Below are positions 1-7,375 of a stretch of 8,812 nt of DNA, piece after piece. The stretch's first letter is position 1; each line of letters begins with the position of its first letter. The notes beneath the pieces were generated by a model that had not been told where the DNA came from, ran no database searches, and saw only the letters and a list, made by a program, of their open reading frames with translations. Origin of the DNA: Actinomyces sp. (lineage in GTDB: Bacteria > Actinomycetota > Actinomycetes > Actinomycetales > Actinomycetaceae); contig NZ_JAUMUL010000090.1 of the NCBI RefSeq assembly GCF_030530635.1, forward strand, positions 1-8,812. Reading direction: 5' to 3'. Made by a program: the position numbers and the translations under genes.

Positions 1-678
1 CGGCCGCGCACTCACCGATGTTGGTGCAGCCGCCGAAGCCCTCGGCGTCGTGCTGGTTCAGCATGTTGACCACGCGGGCCAGGCGCTCGGGCTGCCCCTG
101 TGGCAACAGGCCCAGGTGGGAAATCTTCGCGCCGGTGAACAGCATGGCGGAGGCGTTCGGGCAGGCAGCCACGCAGGCGCCACAGCCAATGCAGGCAGCG
201 GCCTCGAAGGCGGCGTCGGCCTTGTCCTTCTGCACGGGTACGGAGTGCGCCTCCGGGGCGGCACCCGTGTTGACGGAGATGTAGCCGCCGGCCTGGACGA
301 TGCGGTCCAGGGCGGAGCGGTCCACGATCAGGTCCTTTAGCACCGGGAAGCCGGTGGAGCGCCACGGTTCAATGGTGATGGTGGAGCCGTCCTTGAAGGA
401 GGGATCCTCCGCCAGGTGGCGCATGTGCAGTTGGCAGGTGGTGGAGCGGATCGGACCGTGGGCCTGCCCGTTGATGACCACGCCGCACTGTCCGCAGATG
501 CCCTCGCGACAGTCCGAGTCGAAGGCAACGGGCTCCTCGCCGGCCTGGAAGAGTTGCTCGTTGAGCAGGTCGAGGACCTCGAGGAAGCTCATGTGCTCCT
601 CAATGCCGGTCATCGAGTACTCCTCGAAGTGGCCCTCCGAGTTCTGGTTCTTCTGGCGCCAGATCTTCAGCTTGATGT

Positions 679-682
<4 letters not shown>
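1..682 (-). CDS. sdhB: Succinate dehydrogenase / fumarate reductase iron-sulfur subunit, C-terminus cut by window edge
   Basis: This is the electron-transfer subunit that carries electrons between the flavin of SdhA and the quinone and haems of SdhC, on the cytoplasmic face of the membrane. I translated 227 residues by hand from a GTG at 682. The [2Fe-2S] ligands are in CREGICGQC (C58, C63, C66) plus C83. The ferredoxin-like motif CIGCGACVAACP supplies C164, C167, C170 and C174. CTNIGEC (C219, C225) belongs to the [3Fe-4S] site, and the last [4Fe-4S] cysteine should lie just past the left edge. About 20-30 residues are probably missing. The GTG overlaps the sdhA stop by 4 bases (GTGA), and a GGAG at 689-692 sits 6 bases upstream, which decides the start and suggests coupled translation. 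Family assignment is firm; the preferred direction of the reaction cannot be read from sequence. Confidence 0.95.
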
Positions 683-2682
<2,000 letters not shown>

Positions 2683-2696
2683 TCACTCGCTCTCGA

Positions 2697-3500
2697 TCAG
2701 TGGGCGGCGCAGTGGGCGAACTGCTCGGAGGCCGAGCCGATCGCGTCGCAGAACTGGGGGTAATAGTCGGCCGCGGCCATCGGGGCGTCGACCCAGCCGA
2801 ACAGGATCGCCGTCGGCGGGGCCATGAACACCACGAACAGGCCGAAGGCCGCGACGAAGGCGATCAGACGGATGAGTGGCACGGTATCGCCGCGGGTGGC
2901 GCCGAGGGTCTGCAGGGCGGACCAGACGCCGTGCCACACGTGCAGGCACAGGGCCGCCAGGGCCACCAGGTAGATCAGGTAGACCCACCACAGCTGGAAG
3001 CCGTAGTACATGTTGGCGTAGGCGCGTCCGTGGACGTACTCGCCGCCGGGGGTCAGCGTAAGGGTGGTGAACTGCAGGATGTGCCAGATGATGAACAGCA
3101 GCAGGATGACCCCACCCCAGCGCATGGTGCGCATGGCGTAGCGGGAGGCGAAGTAGTCGGCACCGGGCTTCTTCACCTCGTACTTGTCATTCCCGCGGGC
3201 CTTGCGGTTGCGGTACCACAGGTGGAAGGCGCTGCCCGCGTGGGCCAGCAGCAGCGCCACGAGCACGATCCGCAGGATCCACAGGAAGCCGCTGTAGGGC
3301 AGGAGTGGCGCGAGCAGGGTGCGCAACCAGACCGCGTAGTGGTCGTAGGCGATCTCGCCCTCGAAGTAGTGAGTGTTCCCGTAGGCGTGGAACACGACGA
3401 ACAGGATGAAGATGATGCCCGACCAGGCCATCAGACGCTTCATGAAGACCGTCGTCGTATAGGCGGTCTTCTTCTTGGGAGGAGCAGACGTTTTCACCAC
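2697..3500 (-). CDS. sdhC: Succinate dehydrogenase cytochrome b subunit, single five-helix membrane anchor
   Basis: This membrane subunit anchors SdhAB and exchanges electrons with menaquinone. It has 267 residues and five predicted helices at about 24-42, 70-93, 128-147, 169-194 and 209-236. That matches the di-haem cytochrome b558 type, in which one protein replaces SdhC plus SdhD. Candidate haem ligands inside or next to helices are H38, H87, H93, H140, H187 and H190; I cannot say which four are used. The N-terminus is basic (PPKKK). After helix 5 there is a tail of about 30 residues with C251 and C264. The start is GTG at 3500 (GTG at 3497 is the alternative). An in-frame TAA at 3512-3510 rules out an earlier start, and no Shine-Dalgarno is visible, so the message may be leaderless. 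It is the first gene of sdhCAB. Confidence 0.94.
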   Translation of the reverse strand: MVKTSAPPKKKTAYTTTVFMKRLMAWSGIIFILFVVFHAYGNTHYFEGEIAYDHYAVWLRTLLAPLLPYSGFLWILRIVLVALLLAHAGSAFHLWYRNRKARGNDKYEVKKPGADYFASRYAMRTMRWGGVILLLFIIWHILQFTTLTLTPGGEYVHGRAYANMYYGFQLWWVYLIYLVALAALCLHVWHGVWSALQTLGATRGDTVPLIRLIAFVAAFGLFVVFMAPPTAILFGWVDAPMAAADYYPQFCDAIGSASEQFAHCAAH

Positions 3501-3506
3501 AAGTGC

Positions 3507-3512
3507 AGTTTA
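3507..3512 (-). promoter_or_regulatory. Possible -10 box of the sdhCAB promoter, giving a leaderless start
   Basis: On the minus strand TAAACT fits the actinobacterial -10 pattern TANNNT. It ends 6 bases before the GTG of sdhC, so transcription would begin at or next to the start codon. That would explain the lack of a ribosome binding site. I see no good -35 at 16-18 bases spacing; TTGGGA lies 21 bases upstream, which is too far. This is inferred from pattern and position only. Confidence 0.4.
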
Positions 3513-3602
3513 CGAACCGTCACCAGCCGATGGTCCCAAGCGCGGCCCCCACCTTCCATGAAGACCTGCACAACCTTGCAATGGCGCGGAAAAGCGCGGA
3601 TA

Positions 3603-3616
3603 GTCAGCATGCTGAC
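3603..3616. promoter_or_regulatory. Perfect 14-bp palindrome upstream of sdhC, candidate operator
   Basis: GTCAGCATGCTGAC reads the same on both strands with no spacer. It lies 103 bases upstream of the sdhC start and about 90 upstream of the proposed -10 box, inside non-coding DNA. The form suits a dimeric DNA-binding protein. I cannot assign it to a known regulator; it does not match the TGTGA-N6-TCACA pattern of CRP/GlxR proteins. Confidence 0.4.
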
Positions 3617-3681
3617 CGACGCGGCCGAGCCGTCATATCCGGCCCGCCACCGCCCGCAGGCGCCACCATTTCGTCACATCA

Positions 3682-3692
3682 TTGTCAGACAA
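3682..3692. promoter_or_regulatory. 11-bp palindrome TTGTC-A-GACAA between rimI and sdhC
   Basis: TTGTC and GACAA are exact inverted arms around one central base. The site lies 182 bases upstream of the sdhC start, in a locally AT-richer patch of the intergenic DNA. It may be a second regulator site or a chance short palindrome. Its arms are too short for a terminator and no U-tract follows on either strand. Confidence 0.25.
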
Positions 3693-3716
3693 ATGTCGGA
3701 GGCCTTCAACGCTCTC

Positions 3717-3752
3717 GGGAGGCCACCGGTGTGCCTCGCAACGCCGCCTCCC
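3717..3752 (-). terminator. Possible stem-loop after rimI, no U-tract
   Basis: Read on the minus strand, GGGAGGC (3752-3746) is followed 22 bases later by GCCTCCC (3723-3717), a perfect 7-bp G+C-rich inverted repeat. It begins 17 bases past the rimI stop. It could end the alr-tsaE-tsaB-rimI transcript before the sdh promoter. The long loop and the lack of a T-run make a classical intrinsic terminator doubtful. Part of the loop overlaps another imperfect palindrome around CACCGGTG. Confidence 0.25.
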
Positions 3753-3769
3753 ACTCCCACAGGCGCCAG

Positions 3770-4345
3770 TCACCCGCTTACCAGGCGGCGGCGCATCACG
3801 ACCGCGTCCTCGACCGGCGCCCGGTAGTAGCGGCGCCGACGTCCGATCGGAGCGAAGCCGTGGGTGGCGTACAGGCGCTGAGCAGGCGCGTTGGAGGCGC
3901 GCGCCTCCAGCAGAACGGCGCGGCAGCCGGCGTCGACCGCCGCCCGCACCAGGGCGGTCAGCAGGGCGGTGGCCACACCCCTGCGCCGGGCGGCCGGGAC
4001 AGTGGCGATGGTGAGCAGGTCGGCGTCGCCACGACCGTCTCCGTACCACAGCCCGGCATAGCCGACAATGGGGCCCACCCCGCCCGTGACCGACTCGGCC
4101 GGTGCACCATCCCACCCCCCTTGGTGCACGCCTTCAGCGGCGGGAAGCTCGGCAACCAGGTAGATGCGGTCGGCGCTCGGGCCGATAGTGCGGTCCAGTT
4201 CGGCGGCCAGCATGGCCGGGCTCCAGGCCTCCGCGCCGAACAGCTCTGGCTCCAGGCCGGAGATCACTTCCAGGTCGGCCGGCATCATGGGACGCAGCCG
4301 CGCCGCTGGTGGGACGGCGGCCGGGGTGGGCTGGGACACGCTCAC
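3770..4345 (-). CDS. rimI: Ribosomal protein S18-alanine N-acetyltransferase (GNAT family)
   Basis: RimI uses acetyl-CoA to acetylate the N-terminal alanine of ribosomal protein S18. The 191 residues form one GNAT domain. The acetyl-CoA loop is RRRGVAT (120-126), preceded by the strand LLTIATV. The C-terminal signature runs from LLEARASNAPAQRLY (145-159) through HGF to YYRAPVEDAVVM (173-184), typical of RimI; E147 is the expected catalytic glutamate. The protein is longer than the roughly 150-residue classical RimI because of a Ala/Pro-rich N-terminal tail of about 15 residues and a Gly-rich insertion at about 68-92. GTG at 4345 overlaps the tsaB TGA by 4 bases (GTGA), which supports this start and coupled translation; ATG codons at residues 20-21 are alternatives. 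Position directly after tsaB supports rimI over a generic acetyltransferase. Confidence 0.9.
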   Translation of the reverse strand: MSVSQPTPAAVPPAARLRPMMPADLEVISGLEPELFGAEAWSPAMLAAELDRTIGPSADRIYLVAELPAAEGVHQGGWDGAPAESVTGGVGPIVGYAGLWYGDGRGDADLLTIATVPAARRRGVATALLTALVRAAVDAGCRAVLLEARASNAPAQRLYATHGFAPIGRRRRYYRAPVEDAVVMRRRLVSG

Positions 4346-5109
4346 CGGCCCCGCCCGGCGGCCGGCTGCACGTCGGGACGACGCAGGTAGAGGGGCTGCG
4401 TGCCCAACCCGGCCGCCCGCAGCGCCTCCTCCCCCGTACCGGAAAGCACGCGCAGACGGGCCAGGGCGATGCGCACCTGGGCGGCCGCGTCGCCGGAGAC
4501 GGGCGCCAGAACCTCGCGGCCAGCGGTCAACTCCGGGTACAGGACGGCGCCGGAGCCGGCCACCACGTCCGCAGGCCGCAGCTCGCCGCTGTCCTCACGC
4601 CCGCGTAGGACGGCGGGGGCCAGGACCTCGTACTCGCCCAGGCGCTCGACGTCGTCGGCACCCCGGGTCCGGTAACAGGCGGTATAGACCTCCTTGCGGC
4701 GCGCATCAGTGACGACCCGGACCGTGGCCGGCGCCCCAAGCCCGCCGTCACGCTCGGCGAGCCGGTCCAGCGCGGCGCGGGCCACGGCATCGAGACTGGG
4801 GACGCCGTACACGGGGAGGTTGCGCACGCGACCGAGGGCGCGGGCCGTGACCAGTCCGGCACGTAGACCGGTGAAGGGGGCGGGGCCGGTGGCGGCGACG
4901 ACGGCGTCGAGCGGGGCGGCCGCCACCGCCGGATGGGCCAGCGCGTCGGCCAGCATGGGTCCCAGCGATTCGGCATGTCTGCGGGGACTATCCTGCTGGG
5001 CCGCGGTCAGGACATGCAGGTCGATGGGGTCCGCTGCACCGGGACCGAGGTCGGCGTCGGCGACCAGCAGCTGCGTTCCCAGCGAGGAGTCGATGGAGAG
5101 GATGCGCAC
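4342..5109 (-). CDS. tsaB: tRNA t6A37 threonylcarbamoyltransferase complex dimerisation subunit TsaB
   Basis: TsaB is the non-catalytic partner of TsaD in making N6-threonylcarbamoyladenosine at position 37 of ANN-decoding tRNAs. From GTG 5109 it has 255 residues. The ASKHA-fold start is MRILSIDSS. TGPAPFTGLRAGL (74-86) is the family's usual GPGSFTGLR motif with AP in place of GS. DARRKEVY (135-142) and the C-terminal YLRRPDVQP (241-249) are also typical. The frame stays open to GTG 5175, adding 22 residues of Pro/Gln-rich sequence that TsaB proteins normally lack. GTG 5115 is another option, so the start is uncertain within these three. The longest form would begin 5 bases after the tsaE stop; the form chosen here leaves a 71-base gap. 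The stop overlaps rimI. Confidence 0.9.
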   Translation of the reverse strand: MRILSIDSSLGTQLLVADADLGPGAADPIDLHVLTAAQQDSPRRHAESLGPMLADALAHPAVAAAPLDAVVAATGPAPFTGLRAGLVTARALGRVRNLPVYGVPSLDAVARAALDRLAERDGGLGAPATVRVVTDARRKEVYTACYRTRGADDVERLGEYEVLAPAVLRGREDSGELRPADVVAGSGAVLYPELTAGREVLAPVSGDAAAQVRIALARLRVLSGTGEEALRAAGLGTQPLYLRRPDVQPAAGRGR

Positions 5110-5180
5110 GGGCACAAGCCTAGATGAGTGTTCGCCGGCGTCGCGCTCCAGCCATTGGGGCGGTTGCTGCGGCACGTAAC

Positions 5181-5744
5181 CTAGCCGACCAGCCGACTGA
5201 AATCGACGCCGACCCAGCGAGTCCCGACCGCAGTAATCGTAATGGTGCGGCGCCCGTCGTCGATCTGCTCCAGGTCCGTGAAGGTCCCGCTGCCGCCTCC
5301 TTCGGGTGCGGCCAGTCCACCGTGAGGGCGTACGACAGTAATCTCCAGACGATCCTGCGAAAGCGCCTCCGCCTTACCCTCGCCCCACTCCATGATGGTC
5401 ACCGAGTCGGCGACGGAGGAGTCCAGATCGAGGGCGTCCAACTCCTCCAGGGAGGAGATCCGGTAGGCGTCCACATGGATCAGGTCGGGTCCGAGACCGG
5501 GAGCCGGGTGGACGCGAGCAATGACGAAGGTCGGCGAGGAGATGCGCCCGCGCACCCCCATGGCCGCACCGATCCCCTGAGTAAGGGTGGTCTTGCCGGC
5601 GCCGAGCCCGCCGGTCAGCACCACAAGGTCTCCGGCTTGCAGCAGGTCGGCCAGGCGGGCGCCGAGTTCCCGCGTGGCGTCGGCGGAGTCGGTGTTGAAG
5701 CTGACGGGGGCGGGCGGGGCGGCGAAGCGGTCGGCGGCGGTCAT
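5181..5744 (-). CDS. tsaE: tRNA t6A37 biosynthesis ATPase TsaE
   Basis: TsaE is the small P-loop ATPase that works with TsaB and TsaD to complete the t6A37 cycle. The 187 residues contain a Walker A motif GGLGAGKTT (45-53), the conserved SSPTF (69-73), the IHVDAYR motif (89-95) and EWGE (119-122), all in the order expected for the family. The ATG at 5744 overlaps the alr stop by 4 bases (ATGA), and a clear AGGAG (minus strand, 5757-5753) sits 8 bases upstream. That is the best ribosome binding site in the window and fixes the start, although the frame stays open to 6002. A Gly-rich segment at about 141-156 makes it slightly longer than the roughly 150-residue norm. TAG ends the gene at 5181-5183. 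Confidence 0.93.
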   Translation of the reverse strand: MTAADRFAAPPAPVSFNTDSADATRELGARLADLLQAGDLVVLTGGLGAGKTTLTQGIGAAMGVRGRISSPTFVIARVHPAPGLGPDLIHVDAYRISSLEELDALDLDSSVADSVTIMEWGEGKAEALSQDRLEITVVRPHGGLAAPEGGGSGTFTDLEQIDDGRRTITITAVGTRWVGVDFSRLVG

Positions 5745-7096
5745 GCCCGGAACTCCTGGGACTGCGGGGCCGCGGCGGCGTCGCGTCCCACACACACACG
5801 GGGGACGCGCTCGCCCAGACGCGTGACGATCTCGTAGTTGATGGTGGAGCAGACCTCGGCCCAGTCGTCGGCGGTGGGGGTGACGGCGTCGTCGGGCGCG
5901 CCCCACAGCACCGCGACGTCTCCGGGTGAGGCGGGAGGTGGCACCGGAGCGCCTTCGGGCGTGGTGGCCGGGCCCAGGTCGATGACCACCTGATCCATGC
6001 ATACCCGGCCCACAATGGCGGAGCGAAGGCCGTTAACGGCGGCCGGGCCGCCGTTGGAGGCGGCACGGGGGATGCCGTCGGAGTAGCCGAGCGGTATCAG
6101 ACCGAGCCAGCGGTCGGTGGGGGCGCGCCAGGTTCCCCCGTAGGACACGGCCTGCCCGGCAGGGATGCGCTTGACCTGGGTCAGCGGCGCCTCCAGGCGC
6201 ATGGCCGGCCGCAGGTCCAGGGCCGCGGCGGCGGCCACCGCCGGGTCGGGCGAGAGCCCGTACAACCCGATGCCGATGCGCACCAGGTCCAATCGGGTAT
6301 CGGGGTGCCAGAGCAGGCCGCCGGTGGCGGCCAGGTGGCGCACACGCGGGTTCAGACCAGCCTGGGCCACGGTGCGTTCGGCGGCCAGGAAGCCGGACAA
6401 GTGTTTCTCAGTGGAGCCTGAGGCGGGCTCGTCTGCGCGGGACAGGTGACTCCACAGCCCTACGACGGCAATGGTGCCGTCCTGTTCGGCGGCCTTGGCA
6501 GCTCCGGCCAAAGCGGGCAGGTCGGCGGGGGCGGCACCGCCGCGGGACATGCCGGTGTCGGCCTTGAGGTGGATGCGCGCCGGGGCGGCGGAGGCAGCGG
6601 CTGGGTAAGCGGAGTCGGGAGCATCCGAGACCGCGGCGATCTCGGCACGTGCCGCGGCCACGATCGCATCGAGTTGGGCTCTGGTGGACACGGACAGGTC
6701 GATGCCGGCCGTGAGCGCGGCACGCAGTGGGGAGCCGGGAGCGGCGGCCTGCTCGGGCGTGAGAACGGGCAGTAGCCAGCACAGCAGCCGAGGCCGCTCG
6801 GCGGTGGGTACCGAATCGGGGTGACTGGCTGGACAGGCCACGCCGGCCTCGTCAAGCAGCTTACGCAGGTGCAGGGCCTCCGCGAGCTGGGCGACGCCGA
6901 GCCAGGTTGCGCCGGCACGCAGACAGGTCAGCGCCACCGGTCCGAGACCGTGGCCGTAGGCGTCGGCCTTGACGATCGCCATCCAGGGCACGCCTCCGAC
7001 CGCGGCGAGCACATGGGCGTTATGAGCAATGGCGTCGAGGTCTATGACGGCGCGGGAGGTCGTCGCCGGGGGCGGGGTGCCAGTTGACGCGTTCAC
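5741..7096 (-). CDS. alr: Alanine racemase
   Basis: Alr is a PLP enzyme that interconverts L- and D-alanine in the cytoplasm and supplies D-alanine for peptidoglycan. From GTG 7096 it has 451 residues. The N-terminal barrel carries AIVKADAYGHG (40-50) with K43 as the PLP lysine. KADTGMSR (178-185) and IGIGLYG (274-280) are also typical. The C-terminal domain has SYGGTW (318-323) with the likely second catalytic base Y319, then IPLGYSDGIPR (334-344) and GRVCMDQ (363-369). It exceeds the usual 360-400 residues because of extra segments at about 88-125, 153-172 and 377-391. The frame stays open to ATG 7240, but the added 48 residues are low in complexity and run through a repeated DNA element, so GTG 7096 is preferred; no strong ribosome site supports either. 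It is the first gene of alr-tsaE-tsaB-rimI. Confidence 0.93.
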   Translation of the reverse strand: MNASTGTPPPATTSRAVIDLDAIAHNAHVLAAVGGVPWMAIVKADAYGHGLGPVALTCLRAGATWLGVAQLAEALHLRKLLDEAGVACPASHPDSVPTAERPRLLCWLLPVLTPEQAAAPGSPLRAALTAGIDLSVSTRAQLDAIVAAARAEIAAVSDAPDSAYPAAASAAPARIHLKADTGMSRGGAAPADLPALAGAAKAAEQDGTIAVVGLWSHLSRADEPASGSTEKHLSGFLAAERTVAQAGLNPRVRHLAATGGLLWHPDTRLDLVRIGIGLYGLSPDPAVAAAAALDLRPAMRLEAPLTQVKRIPAGQAVSYGGTWRAPTDRWLGLIPLGYSDGIPRAASNGGPAAVNGLRSAIVGRVCMDQVVIDLGPATTPEGAPVPPPASPGDVAVLWGAPDDAVTPTADDWAEVCSTINYEIVTRLGERVPRVCVGRDAAAAPQSQEFRA

Positions 7097-7195
7097 GGTG
7101 GTGATTGTTCCACTCCCCGCGGCTCGACGCCCGGATGCGGCTGCGGGAAGCCGGTTGGAGCCGGCCCGCGGTTGAGACGACGAGCACTGCACTAC

Positions 7196-7231
7196 CTCCG
7201 AAGTCCCGCCCGCGTGGACGTCTCGCCGCCG
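7196..7231. repeat. 36-bp direct repeat, copy 1
   Basis: The copy begins CTCCGAAGTC and ends CTCGCCGCCG, and matches copy 2 at all 36 positions. It lies about 100 bases upstream of the proposed alr start. The repeat period is 61 bases, not a multiple of 3, so the pair is unlikely to encode a repeated peptide. Confidence 0.95.
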
Positions 7232-7256
7232 CGGGCTCATGCTTCTTCACCGCCCG

Positions 7257-7292
7257 CTCCGAAGTCCCGCCCGCGTGGACGTCTCGCCGCCG
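7257..7292. repeat. 36-bp direct repeat, copy 2
   Basis: This is an exact second copy of 7196-7231, separated from it by 25 bases (7232-7256). It ends 83 bases before the ATG of the rightward membrane gene. No third copy is visible one period to either side. Those 25 bases plus one flanking base on each side form a possible hairpin, GCGGGC (7231-7236) with GCCCGC (7252-7257). Confidence 0.95.
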
Positions 7293-7310
7293 GCGTTCGT
7301 GTCGGACCCC

Positions 7311-7373
7311 ATGAATATGTTGGCAGTACCGATTGACCACACGGCCCGACTCGCCTCCTCAAGAAAGATCTGA
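7311..7373 (+). CDS. Possible 20-codon leader ORF ahead of the membrane gene
   Basis: An ATG at 7311 opens a 20-codon frame (peptide starts MNMLAVPIDH) that stops with TGA at 7371-7373, two bases before the ATG of the membrane gene. That spacing would allow reinitiation. There is no visible ribosome binding site, and a frame of this length arises easily by chance, so this is a weak call. Confidence 0.15.
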   Translation: MNMLAVPIDHTARLASSRKI

Positions 7374-7375
7374 CC

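Larger units (their letters stand above)
7097..7375. other. Divergent intergenic region between alr and the orphan membrane gene
   Basis: This 279-base stretch must hold the start signals for alr (leftward) and the membrane gene (rightward). It contains the 36-bp repeat pair described separately. It also holds a short stem GCCGG/CCGGC (7150-7154 with 7161-7165, loop 6), which would lie in the alr leader, and a short open frame at 7311-7373. TATGTT at 7316-7321 is a weak -10 candidate for the rightward gene, without a matching -35. I find no convincing promoter for alr. Confidence 0.6.

Noticed and set aside
2700..3827. A 375-codon plus-strand frame opposite sdhC and across the intergenic region
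   Set aside because: It is antisense to a well-supported membrane protein and spans the proposed promoter region; its product is low in complexity.
3503..4390. A 295-codon plus-strand frame opposite rimI
   Set aside because: RimI on the minus strand has clear family motifs and overlaps tsaB as expected; the antisense product has none.
5124..5837. A 237-codon plus-strand frame opposite tsaE
   Set aside because: TsaE on the minus strand has Walker A and other conserved motifs and a strong ribosome site, so this is a shadow frame.
7196..7292. Two 36-bp repeats with a 25-base spacer resembling a minimal CRISPR unit
   Set aside because: There are only two copies, the spacer is shorter than normal, no third copy lies one period away, and no cas-like gene is in the window.
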